Below are positions 44,722 through 55,212 of a DNA stretch of 64,000 nucleotides, piece after piece. Origin of the DNA: Litsea cubeba (taxonomy: Eukaryota > Streptophyta > Magnoliopsida > Laurales > Lauraceae); assembly GCA_012931725.1 (NCBI GenBank), contig CM022949.1, forward strand, positions 26,725,826-26,789,825, read 5' to 3'. The position numbers and the translations under genes were made by a program. The first letter of the stretch is position 1. Every line of letters starts with the position of its first letter. The notes below the pieces were generated by a model. It was not told the DNA's origin. It worked only from the letters and a program-made list of their open reading frames with translations, and searched no databases.

Positions 44722-46107
44722 CAAGGATGTAAATAGCTACGTATCGGCCTTAAAATCGGGCGTAGCGGTGACTTTTCGGTACTTATCGGCGCTCACAACT
44801 GTAGCGGCCCGTAGCGGCCGCTACATTGATGTAGTAACAAAAAAAAAAAAGAAGAAGAAAAATCCCTACCCCTGTATATTCGTCCAAACCAGGTATATTG
44901 AAGAAGAAAGAAAGAAAGAAGAAAGAAAGAAACTGCTAGTGCAGAGAGATACCGGAGAGAGACTGCTAGTGCAAGAAGAAGAAAAAAGGAAGAACCAAAG
45001 AAAGAAAGGAAAAAAGAACAACAGCTGCAAGAAAGAGACATACCTGGAGAGAGGAAGCACCAGCAGCAGCCACCAACAGCCACCACAGTAGCAGCAGCAT
45101 TGAATCGCAGCATCCCTCCCTCCTTTTCTTTCTTTTCCTTTCCCTCCCTCCTTTTCCCTCTTTTCCTTTTCTATCTGTGTCTCTCGATGTTTTGTTCTGG
45201 CGAAACCAAAAGGGCAACGAATGCCCTAGTCACTTATGCCCCCCCCCTATCTTTTTTAAAAGGTAACATTTGGACTTCAATTTGGCCCACAGCCCACCTA
45301 ATGGTAGATTCATATAAAAAATTAAGTGGGCCCCAGTAAAAAGTAAAAGGCACAACCTTAATTGATGGGCTCCACATTAGGGCCAAGTATTAAAATAAAA
45401 GGCCACCCCAACCATATATTAGTTAATTGAAATTAAGGACTTAGCCGAACTTCATTCTAATTAAAAATAGCACCTAATCCAAATTTCACTCTAATTGGAA
45501 ATAGGCCCCAACCAAATTTCACACCAATTGAAAATTGAGCCCCAGCGAAATCTCATATTAACAAGAAATAGAGCCCAGGCAAATGTCACTTTACTTAAAA
45601 ATAGAGCCCAACCAAGTTTCACTCTAATAGGACATAGGACCTAGGAAAAATTAACTCTAATAAGAAATAAGGCCTAATCAAATTTCACATTAACTGAAAA
45701 ATTCTATATATATATATTTATATCAAAATGTAACTCTAAAATGTTATAGTCTAAGCATAATGGTGATGATATTTTGTTGATTATAAATATATTTTTAGTT
45801 TTTAACTTAGCATAGCTAACCAACATGAATATATATGAAAAAATATATATCAATTTTATCATTTTATAATCATACAGCGATACAGGATTTCATGTAATGA
45901 GGGGACTGCTACATCCCATATATTAGTTACTTTTGCAAAAGAAACACATTTTCTTTCATTTTACAATTTTTTAGATTTTCTGAATTTTTTTTCAGATTTC
46001 TTGGGCGATTTTTTCAAATCATACCGCTACGCCGCTACATAGTGCCCGCTTCGTAGCAGTTTGGCGGCAGACCGTTACGCCAACCGCTACCGCTATTTTC
46101 ATCCTTG
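44722..46107. mobile_element. Non-autonomous hAT-like DNA transposon
   Basis: A 1386-bp unit with terminal inverted repeats CAAGGATG/CATCCTTG, extending imperfectly to about 15 bp (AAATAGC). It is flanked by the 8-bp duplication TTTCATAA (44714-44721 and 46108-46115). An 8-bp duplication with CA(A/G)GG-type ends is the hAT signature. The sub-terminal regions are crowded with GTAGCGG, CGGCCGCTA and GCCGCTAC words, typical of transposase-binding repeats. No transposase frame is present; the centre is purine-rich then AT-rich. It depends on transposase made elsewhere. A smaller relative lies at 2508-2860. Confidence 0.82.
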
Positions 46108-46115
46108 TTTCATAA

Positions 46116-46430
46116 CTCTCCCCATCATAACTTGGAGCTGAGATGTTTGTGTAAGGACCAAGCAAAAGCCTATTTTACGTATTAGAAGTTTCAACTTATG
46201 GAGTTAATTGCATGCCATTTTGGAGAATGATTCGGCATGAGCATTTCAATTAGCCGCATATAGTGTGAACCTCCATGAATGGTGGTTGATAATTGATAAC
46301 ACATGGCGTTTGAGCTTTGTATATACATATTTTATTTTGCATGTTTTATGATACTAAAATGCTGAAGCATATATATTCTAGCAATGCAAGGTTTCTTAGC
46401 AGATTTATCTCACAATTAGCAATGTAGTCG
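46116..46430. other. Unassigned spacer
   Basis: AT-rich, no recognisable feature. Confidence 0.3.
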
Positions 46431-46650
46431 CTTTACTTAGTCCTTGTTTATCCCGAGTAGGCTTGCTTTTGGTAGTGGCTTTGTATGTAATCGGTGTTGT
46501 AGTGCCCGTGGCATCTTTGCGTGTCTCATAAGTTTATTTTATTTTTTTGGTTTACAGTATTACTCTTACTTTAGGTAAGCTCTCTTGTATTTTGTTTTCT
46601 TTTCTTTTCATAAATGAAAATTACTTTATTGTTATCCAAAAAAAAAAGTA
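46431..46650 (+). mobile_element. 5'-truncated LINE 3' end (tentative)
   Basis: The phrases GCATCTTTGCGTGTCTCAT, TTTTGGTTTACAG and CTTGTATTTTGTTTTC, then ATAAATGAAAATTACTTTATTG and an A run at 46638-46647, resemble 3' untranslated ends of plant L1-type LINEs as I remember them. No RT domain is included and no duplication was identified. Confidence 0.4.
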
Positions 46651-47671
46651 CAAAAGAAAAGGAAAAGGAGTTCTAGGGTGCAATGTATCATTTCTCTCTA
46701 TTTCTCACATCAGAGTAAACTTCATCCAGCTCTGAAATGGTTCTAACCCACTCCTCTACTTTTTCCTTCTACATTCAGCTAAATAATCCTTAGGTCCTAT
46801 TAATTTCCACTCCCTAGAGTGGAATAATATTCCGACAATTTCAGGTCATTGTATTAATATATGTCTCTAGAAACTGGTTGTAGCTTTACCAAGATGAGAT
46901 AGTAAATAGGCACTTAGGCAAAACATAAAAAAATTGATGAGGCATTTGAGTTTGGTAAGAAAGTCGATACATGCAAGGAATTGATAAGAAAAATAATATA
47001 TACATGGTACCTAGATTGTAGGAAAAACACAAACCAAAGGCATCATAAAAAAAAAAATTCAATCAGAAAGCTGAATCCAAGCAGCTGGAGATAAAGAGAT
47101 GAAGAAAGACCTGGTTATAGTAGAGTTCGAGGAGCATGCAGCCGTGGATCTTGCAGTCATTGAGAGTGAGGAGATCCTTTTATAGATTGTATACCACTTA
47201 TGGATCCTGATTTTGTCTGGGGATTGATGCAAATTTTCCTTGGTATCAATGCAAGCTATCATACACACAGAAGTTGGTAAGACCCTCCACAACAATAATT
47301 GCAATGAGAAAAAATAATAATAATTTAGACATCAAAAAGAGACAAATCAACCAACTTATACCCATTTTGACTGTCAACATGGAGTTTTTCCTCCACAAAC
47401 GACTGATTTCCAACCAATGGAGAATATTCAAGGAGTGCATTATAAGATAGTTATAATCAACACTAATCCAGACCCTAGGGTTCGTTCTGTCCCATAAACA
47501 ATGTGTCCCACCAAATGAACAATGTGGAATAACCAAATCAAGTCAAATTATGGTAAGAAGCTGATCTCTTTATCATTTTTATAATTCAACAAATGAAGGA
47601 TGGAACATGTGGTGGATGGGTAGTTAATTCTAGTTTCTATGGCAGCTCTTTGGTGGCAACTGATGGAATCG
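46651..47671. other. Unassigned spacer
   Basis: No gene recognised. Short minus-strand frames at 47059-47536 overlap each other and have no known domain. Confidence 0.35.
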
Positions 47672-47900
47672 TGTTAGAATTTTAGTTGGCTAATTCTCTT
47701 AGTTTGAACAAAACTCAAGTCCTAATTGAGTTGTATTTTCTATTTCTTTTAGAAAAGGACTGTGAAGCAACCCTTTGATAGTTGAAGACATCTTCTGAAG
47801 ATCAAGATAAACTTTGAAGTATTCTAAAGTATTTTAAAGACCTCTAAGAGACTTTCCCGGACAAGTTCGTCGCGCATCAGTTTGCCTGACAGAACTCAGT

Positions 47901-47957
47901 CTCGCTATAGCGAGGTACAATTCTGGCAATTCCAGAAGCCAGTCTCGCTATAGCGAG
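47901..47957. repeat. Palindrome array, core CTATAG
   Basis: CTCGCTATAGCGAG occurs at 47901-47914 and 47944-47957, centres 43 bp apart. Exactly midway (centre about 47929) lies the inverted repeat TTCTGGCAATTCCAGAA. The three centres are therefore about 21.5 bp apart. The array is roughly 100-150 bp upstream of the promoter candidate. Confidence 0.85.
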
Positions 47958-48381
47958 CTGGGACTTTTCAGTCCGATCAGGACTCTTGTTTGCTAATTCT
48001 CCAAACCTATTCTAAGAGTCCTGATTTGTTCCTAAGAGTCTCTTGTACGAACCTTGGGCTATTTATTGACCCCTTGTAGCCACAAACAAATTACGAAAGC
48101 TATCTTATTCTCTTGAGCTTTGAGATTTTTTTCTTTGAGAGTTTTGTGGGCTTAATTTTGCAAGGGAGACTGCACTGAAGACATATTCTATTTCCCTGTT
48201 CTCAAGCACCATGAAGGGGCATTCAAGGTGGGTTTTAAGCTAGCATGTGGAAGGTGTACGGCGGGTTGTCGGCAAGTTCTTCACAGTCCTTTTAAGTTGA
48301 GTTACAACTGCGTCAAACGTCTAGTGAGTTCACTTGTAATCTTTGTTTTATAGTGCATTGCTTTCGGTGGTCTCTATCACC

Positions 48382-48412
48382 CGTGGTTTTTTCCCGAGTT
48401 GGGTTTTCCACG
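48382..48412 (+). other. Two-part hairpin near LTR 3' end
   Basis: Outer stem CGTGG/CCACG and inner CCC/GGG, followed by TAAAAAATCC. Same layout as at 10981-11010. Confidence 0.6.
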
Positions 48413-48586
48413 TAAAAAATCCTGTGCCTCTTCCTATTTTGTGGTGATTATTTCATATTTGGACTTAAGTTAATTAATTAGTTTAATTGCCTGTGTTTGG
48501 AATTCATATAATAATATGAGAAAGGACCTTAGCCTGTGTTAAGGCTTAAATAGAAGGTTGATCTTGGTTAAAATTAAACCTTCACA

Positions 48587-48598
48587 TGGTATCAGAGC
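48587..48598 (+). other. Primer-binding site of the SIRE-like element
   Basis: TGGTATCAGAGC, complementary to initiator tRNA-Met, directly follows the LTR. Confidence 0.9.
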
Positions 48599-48640
48599 AG
48601 GTTGCACAACTCTATAGTGCGATCTTCTAAGATTTAATCT

Positions 48641-50664
48641 ATGGAATTCACTAGGGAAGGCACGTCTACCACCAAGCCACCGTTGCTTGAAGGTAGTAGC
48701 AATTATGCTTACTGGAAGGTAAGGATGACTGCGTTTTTACGTTCTCTTGATCATGATGTTTGGCAAACAGTGGTGAATGGTTACAAATCACCAACTAGGT
48801 AGTTGAAGGGAAAACTGTTCCCAAACCAGTAGCTGACTGGACCCAAGGAGAAAAGAATCAGACCCATTGGAATGATAGGGCTATGAATGCTATGTACAAT
48901 GGTGTTTCTCGCTCAAAATTTTGCAGAATGTCTACCTGCACCACTGCTAAAGAGGCTTGGGATCTCTTAAGAACAGTGCATGAAAGCACTGATATAGTCA
49001 GGCAAACCAAAATTCAAAATCTGACATCTGCCTTTGAGACTATACGTATGAAAGATGATGAAACTTTCGATGAATTCAATGCCAAACTTGGTCATATTAT
49101 TAATTCAAGTTTCAATATGGGAGAACCCTTTCCAGACTCGAAAGTGGTAAAGAAAATTCTTCGGTCTATGCCTGAAAGATTTCAGTCCAAAGTGATTGCC
49201 ATTGAGGAACACACTAATCTCAATGAACTTCCTGTTGAGGAACTTGTTGGTAATTTACAGACTTTTGAAGCAAATCACTGTTCTAATAAGAAATCTAAGG
49301 GTATTGGTCTCATGTCTTGTAAGGCTTGTAATGATGATGAATCTGATCATGATTTTGATGATGTTGAACTCGAGGCTTTGTTTGTAAAAAGATTCAAGAG
49401 ATATCTGAATAAAAACAAACCAAATTTCAAGAAGGAATTCCCAAAGAACAAAGGATTTAACAAACCAAAGGGTGTGCCCAAGTATGATAAAAATTCATCT
49501 CAAACTGTTACCAAACCTATTCAATGCTTTGAATGTCAAGGTTTTGGCCACCCAGCTTCTAAATGTGCCAACAGGATGGAGAAAAATAAAGGAAAGGCCT
49601 TGAATGTTTCTTGGAAAGAAGATTCTGAAAATGAAAATAGTGAATCTGAGTTTACTAAATTTGTTGCTTTTCTATCTTGTACTAATTCATCTATCGAGCA
49701 AGGGTTATCTAACAAGGACTCTAAGTCAAATGACGAGTCAAAAATTAATGATCTTTCTGATGAAGAACAGGATATTGAAGTCACTTATAAGAAACTCCTC
49801 AAAGATTCGTTACGTTTATCTCGAATAAATGATAAACTCTCTCAAAAACTGAAAGATTCAGATTCTCAGAATTCAGTCATTTCTTCTGAACTTAATGATG
49901 CCCGTGCAAAGGTAAGCCAGTTAGAATCTCAACGTGTGATTTTATCAGACACCGTTATTGCTGTAGGAAAAGAAAAGGACTTCACAATTGCACAATATGA
50001 GACTGTTAAAAAAGAACTGGATTCCTTGCAACATGAGTTCAACCTGCTGGAGGCTGAGAAAAATGATGTATGTGGAAAGCTTCGGATGGCTCTAACAGAA
50101 TTACTTACAGCCAAGTCTTCGCTTGATCGAATGAATAAAGGATCAATGACTCTTGATGAGATTTTGATGCAACAAAGTAGTGATAACCACAGGACAGGCC
50201 TAGGTTTCAATTCTGAGTCCACTTCCTCTATGCAATCAGGTAAATCTGTCTTTGTTAAAGGACCAGGTTTGCAATCCAGCATGCTTACTAACCCAAATAC
50301 TAACTATGCGAACTCAAGACCATATAAGAATGTGCCTGCACCCAGATTTGTTCCGATCTGTCATTTTTGTGGAATAAAAGGGCACATACGACCACATTGT
50401 TATAAACTGAAACATCAAATACATAATCAGCGTGGGGTGAGGAATTTTACTCCTCAAAAGATCAATACTAAGTCTATCTGGGTTATTAAGTCTGATCTTC
50501 GCTGCAATGTGGTCCTTACTGCTCTCATAGCAACAGATTCGCAAGTTTGGTACTTGGATAGCGAATGTTCTAGACACATGACTGGAAACAAGTCCTTGTT
50601 TACTTCGTTGGAAAGCTGTGATGGAGGTAGTGTAAATTTGGGGATGGAAGCAAATCAAAGATAA
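48641..50664 (+). pseudogene. SIRE-like gag with protease start
   Basis: The frame starts MEFTREGTSTTKPPLLEGSS (with NYAYWKVRM following) and is frameshifted near 48800, after which VVEGKTVPKPVADW leads into a 593-codon open stretch from 48883. That stretch has a capsid-like region (AKEAWDLLRTVHESTD, FETIRMKDDETFDEFNAKL) and CFECQGFGHPASKC (about residues 215-228). A long acidic, heptad-rich segment of coiled-coil type comes next (KLLKDSLRLSRINDKLSQKL). A second knuckle, CHFCGIKGHIRPHC, and a protease start with WYLDSECSRHMTGN follow; the DSG triplet reads DSE. The frame stops at 50664 after a one-base shift. Gag would package element RNA; protease should be inactive. Confidence 0.83.
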
Positions 50665-52084
50665 TCGAAAAAGGTACAGTTTCAATTTCAAGATGATGAC
50701 ACAAGTTCAAGCAAGCTTAAAGATCCAGTTGCAACATCAAAAGATACAAATAATGATGATTCCAAAGATAAGCAAACTGACTAAGCAAAATCAACTTCTG
50801 ATCTTATGGACATCATTCGGCATTTTGAAGAAAAAAATGCATCTAAGGGTTTACAACCTGTAGCTTAGGTGATGAAGAGCCACCCTATTTCTCAAGTTCT
50901 TGGAGAAGCATCAGAGCCTCTGAAAATAAGAAAACAGGTACGCGATGAGGTAAGTAATTTCTGTTACATCTCTTCTATTGAACCAAAAAACATAAAAGAA
51001 GCTATTCTTGATGATTGTTGGATCAATGCTATGCACGAGGAACTTGAACAATTTGGGAGAAACTGTTTGTGGGAATTAGTTCCTCGACCAAGCCACACCA
51101 ATGTTATCGGCACCAAGTGCATCTATGAGAATAAGTCCGATGAGTTGGGTCAGGTCATAAGAAACAAGGCTAGGCTGGTAGCTCAGGGGTATACACAAAT
51201 TGAAGGCATCGATTTTAAAAAAACGTTTGCCCCTGTTGCTAGATTGGAATCTATCCATTTGTTACTAGCTATCGCTTGTTTTCTTCAAATCAAGTTTTAT
51301 CAGATGGACGTCAAGAGTGCTTTCTGAATGGGTATTTAAATGAGGAAGCTTATGTTAAACAACCTAAAGGATTTCAAGATCCTTATTACCTGGATCATGT
51401 GTTTAAACTCAAGAAAGCTCTCTATGGGTTGAATCAGGCTCCACGAGCATGGTACGAAAGGCTAACTGTTTTTTTGTTGGATAATGGTTTCAAAAGAGGG
51501 AGTGTAGACAAGACTTTATTCATCAAAGAAGATCTCCTCATATTTTAATTGCACAAATTTATGTGGATGATATTGTCTTTGGTTCTACCTTATCAATGCT
51601 AGTTGATCACTTTTCTGAAAGCATGTCAAGTGAATTTGAAATGAGCATGGTTGGAGAACTCTCCTTCTTTCTAGGCTTACAGATCAAGCAGTGCGAAAAT
51701 GGCATTTTTGTGTCTCAATCAAAATATGCTCGCAATATTTTGACAAAATTTGGGATGACTTCTGCTAAACATTCAAGAACTCCAATGAGCTCAAGTGTGA
51801 AATTGAGCATTGATGTGTCTGGCAAAGATGTGAATGAAACACTTTACAGAAGCACGATCGGGAGTCTTCTCTATCTCACTGCGAGTCGACCCAACATTGC
51901 TTACAGTGTTGGCATGTGTGCTCGTTATCAGTCCAAGCCAAACGAATCTCACATTCATTCCGTCAAAAGAATCATGAAGTATGTAAGTGGAACTATCGAC
52001 TTTGGTATTTGGCTAAGCAAAGACACGAATACAAATCTTGTTGGGTATTCTAATGCTGATTGGGCAAGAAGTGTCGATGATCGG
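50665..52084 (+). pseudogene. SIRE-like RT and RNase H remnant, integrase deleted
   Basis: After the protease stub there is no integrase core. The sequence passes through a hydrophilic linker to ISSIEPKNIKEAILDDCW and EQFGRNCLWELVPRP. RT follows in pieces: KARLVAKG-type KARLVAQGYTQIEGIDF, YQMDVKSAF, then a one-base frameshift near 51325 and YLNEEAYVKQPKGF, LYGLNQAPRAWYE. A second shift near 51540 precedes the catalytic YVDDIVFGST, and FFLGLQIKQCENGIFVSQS and SRPNIAYSVGMCARY follow. The RNase H begins at GYSNADWARSVDDR and is cut there by the next LTR. The two YVDD aspartates are kept, but the polyprotein cannot be made as one chain. Confidence 0.83.
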
Positions 52085-53280
52085 TGTCACACCCCGAAAC
52101 CGGGCCCTGCAGTGATCCGATCTCGGGATGCGAAATTTTGGAATAAATTTGAAACTTTTGTTATATTTCCCAAGATCCGCGTGAATGAGGATAATAAAAT
52201 TCCATCACGATCAGAATATATTTTCGTGGAAGCTAATCTTGGCGTTGCGACCCAGAGTCCGTGGCCATCGGATTCCGTGTCGTACTCTGCCAATATCATA
52301 AAGCCATCATATAAGCCGACTGGCACAAATCATAATGCAAAGAATACTGAGCTGGTAGTAACAGGACTATTTATTTCCCACATATTCAAATTACAATTAA
52401 CAGTGTCTTAATTACAAACCCAAGAAAAAGGCTAACAAAGCCATACAAAAATATCCAACTAAACAGAACTACTACCCCCAATATTTAGATATGAACTTCG
52501 GTGCCAAACTTGACATCTAGATGATATCAATGGGCAGCCTCTCACGTCAGACCGGCGGCTCCACCGCCTCCTCCGATCAATCACCTAAAAATAAAAAAAG
52601 AGAGGAATCTGGCACCAAACAAACAGGGTCAGACACGACGGTCTGGCAAGCAAATAAACAAGTAATATGTAACATGGGCATTTATAAAACCTTATGGAAT
52701 CATTGTAAATCAATTTAAAGAGTCTAAACAATAATAGTAATAAGTCATGATAAAACGATCGAAAGACCAAACATAAATATCAAGGCAAATAAATGAACAG
52801 TCTCTGGGGCATAAATATCTCGAAAAGATAACAGCCTTCGCAAAACATTTAATAATTGGAAATACATTTAAAATCCTGCATAATAGAGACAATACGATAA
52901 AAGATCGATTTCATAAACATTAACAAATTCAAAGAACATAATTAGTATAAACAAACAAGAATCATAAAACAAATTAATAAACAGATAAAACGTTGGCAAC
53001 CACACATAGCTATATTCTCCTATTACCGAAGTAACAAGAGCAGACAGAACCGTAGCCACTAGACGTGGGACCGGAAACAGAATCAGAACCGTAGCCACTA
53101 CACGTGGGACCGGCAAATAAAAAAAACCGTTGCCATGGTCGGTACAGACAGAATCCAAACTGCAGCTGGCGGACAAATTAAAGATCCCAAGCCAGGTGAT
53201 CAGCCCGACAAGGTGACCTAAGCCTAGTGGTGCCTTTAGTTTTCAAAACCCAAACCGATACAACTCAAACCATAATAATC

Positions 53281-53425
53281 CCTTTGGCTCATGGGCTCAC
53301 ACTACAAAGCTCTGGCCCCGTCTTGCCTCGAGGTTTTATTCTCGAAATAATAGTCTCTTTGGCTCATGGGCTCGCACTACAAAGCTTTGGCCCCATTTTG
53401 CCTCGAGGTTTTATTTTCAAAATAC
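53281..53425. repeat. Tandem duplication, about 74-bp unit
   Basis: Two copies of a unit with CTTTGGCTCATGGGCTC, CACTACAAAGCT and TGCCTCGAGGTTTTATT. The copies differ at only a few bases. Absent from the related LTR at 36809. Confidence 0.85.
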
Positions 53426-54050
53426 TAATCTTATCGATGAAATCCCGAATGTGACGAACCACTCCAATCTCCTTCCAAATCGATTCGGAGAAAACATACG
53501 AATTTCCATGGTAAACCACTCAAATACACATCAAAGTAATTTGTATAAAATCATACGATCAATCCTTTCGAACATGGAAAACCACATGATTTTATAACAA
53601 ATCACCGATGCTATTCAAATTAGTTTACCGAAGAATACAAATACATTCACTGACTTGAAATGGAACGGAATAGTGTAGAATGACTTAATGATTTGCCAAG
53701 GAATAATCTCCATGCACATTTAACCTTTAAACATTGATAAATAAAAGAATATATTTGATGCCATTGAAAATCCACAACATTTAAATGATAAAGTGCGCAT
53801 TGAGACTTGAAAGATTCCCGGGTAATTTCACATATGCTCATTCTCTCATTTTTCTCATTCCCATTTCACAATTTTCCAAGTATCAAGATTTACCCAAAAC
53901 ATTCATGGGCTATTAGGCATAAAAAGGGGATTAACGGACCACAAATCAAGGAGGAGAAACGGGCTGAAAAGGGCCTGAAACAGGCCTGAAAAAGAACCTC
54001 AAACAGTCCGCGAAACAGCCCAAGGAACGGGCCCTGACAGACCTGGGCTC

Positions 54051-54130
54051 GCTCGAGCGGCCCAGGATCCGCTCAAGCTAAGCCCAGGCAGAGCCTGGTC
54101 CGCTCGAGCGGCCCACTGGGTCGCTCGAGC
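54051..54130. repeat. Palindrome array, core CTCGAG (family B copy 2)
   Basis: Four sites with centres near 54054.5, 54074.5 (GCTCAAGC), 54105.5 and 54126.5, spaced 20, 31 and 21 bp. The inverted repeat CCAGGCAGAGCCTGG lies in the longer gap. Confidence 0.85.
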
Positions 54131-54970
54131 GCACTGGGCTCTGTCCCAGTCCGGGCTGAGTGCATTTCTGCACTCTTTTGTGCATTTTCTTGATTCCTTT
54201 TCCCCCTCTTTCTTCCATACATATTTTCACAATAACTTGGACCCTTTCTTGACCTCCCAAACTCATCAAATCACCATTCATAATCAATCCAATTAATCTA
54301 ACAAACACTTTTAAATCAAATCTTTTTCCTCCATTCTTTGAGCACAAACACTTTTACAAGAAGGAGGCTATATTTTAAGATGACCAAGGTAGAAACAAAC
54401 TTCCAATACATTGTAAAACAATAACATAAGAGGAAAACAAGCATAACATTACTCCATTTGTCCAAAACAAATCTATGAGTCATGAAGAGATTATAACATA
54501 GAAAGAAAACCATAAAAAGGGAACTCATGACATAGAATCATCATATTAAGTGGAGTATTCACTTGCCTCAAGCCAAAATGAAAGCTAAGATGCTCTTCAA
54601 ACAATGCTCTAGGGTCTTAAGCTCCCAATCTACAAAAGCCCCCAAAAGTTTCCCAAGAAAACCCTAAAAATCAATTTTTGCAAATCTCCAAGGAAAGCTC
54701 TTGTATATGGGATGAAAACACTCCCAATGAAGAGGAAAACAAGGATCTCAAGTTTGGAAAGCCATTGCTCACCTTGAAAAGCTCAAACGAAGAAGAGAAG
54801 CTTGAAAGGAAGCCTTGCCCTAGCTCAAATCCTTTGAAAAATGGTTCTTTGGAAAGCCAAGAGAAAGGAGAAGATGGTTAGGAGTTCAATCCTCCATTTA
54901 GCACTCAAGAAGAGAGGTTTCAAAGAGAACAAAACGGTAGCATCTCTCTACCCTTCCCAAAATGCAATGC

Positions 54971-55212
54971 AAATGCTGGAACTGATCATCCGCTATGGGT
55001 GGTGAAGAACCTAATCCTAATGGTGCGCTATTAGCCATGTCACTACAAGAAAATATGAGTTAGACCCTATGCAACCCAAAACTAGCAACACAAGACTATA
55101 AGAACATAGAATATACTATAAACACTAGGCTAACGGTAATCCTCACACGTATCCTATGGTTTCTAAATATATTTTTTACCCTGAGAAACCATCCATTGCT
55201 CTGATACCACTC
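54971..55212 (-). other. Internal leader next to family D LTR, with primer-binding site
   Basis: On the minus strand TGGTATCAGAGCAAT (55195-55209) lies three bases from the LTR end at 55213, so this is a primer-binding site and the start of an element's internal region. The remaining 200 bp contains CATCCGCTATGGGTGGTGAA and no coding sequence. The body of the element is missing, probably deleted together with part of the family B LTR on its left. Confidence 0.65.

Larger units (their letters stand above)
47672..48586 (+). repeat. 5' LTR of the SIRE-like element
   Basis: About 915 bp, from TGTTAGAATTTTAGTTGG to CCTTCACA. It has two CTCGCTATAGCGAG palindromes, a possible TATTTATTG promoter element near 48060, and a terminal hairpin at 48382-48412. 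The 5' limit is inferred from the TG start and the form of the LTR. Confidence 0.75.
47672..52084 (+). mobile_element. SIRE-like copia retrotransposon, 3' part lost
   Basis: 5' LTR (47672-48586), initiator tRNA-Met primer site directly after it, a long gag with two zinc knuckles, a protease remnant, then RT and the start of RNase H. Gag length, coiled-coil middle and CFECQGFGH knuckle are features of the SIRE/Maximus lineage. The integrase is deleted. The element ends at 52084 inside RNase H (YSNADWARSVDDR), where a gypsy-type LTR starts. The 3' LTR was not found in the window. Confidence 0.85.
52085..54970 (-). mobile_element. Gypsy-type LTR (family B, copy 2)
   Basis: Begins TGTCACACCCCGAAACCGGG directly at the SIRE-like RNase H break. 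It shares long blocks with 36809-39486 and shorter ones with 61063 onward. Minus orientation is inferred from the shared U5-end style with the LTR at 55213. Its right limit is uncertain: homology to related LTRs fades near 54970, before a promoter-like part appears, so it is probably truncated. It carries a 75-bp duplication at 53281-53425 and a CTCGAG array at 54051-54130. Confidence 0.7.

Noticed and set aside
44483..45217. 202-codon plus frame and opposing Ser/Phe-rich frames
   Set aside because: The frame crosses the end of the hAT-like element and runs through a purine-rich AAGAAG tract. No domain.
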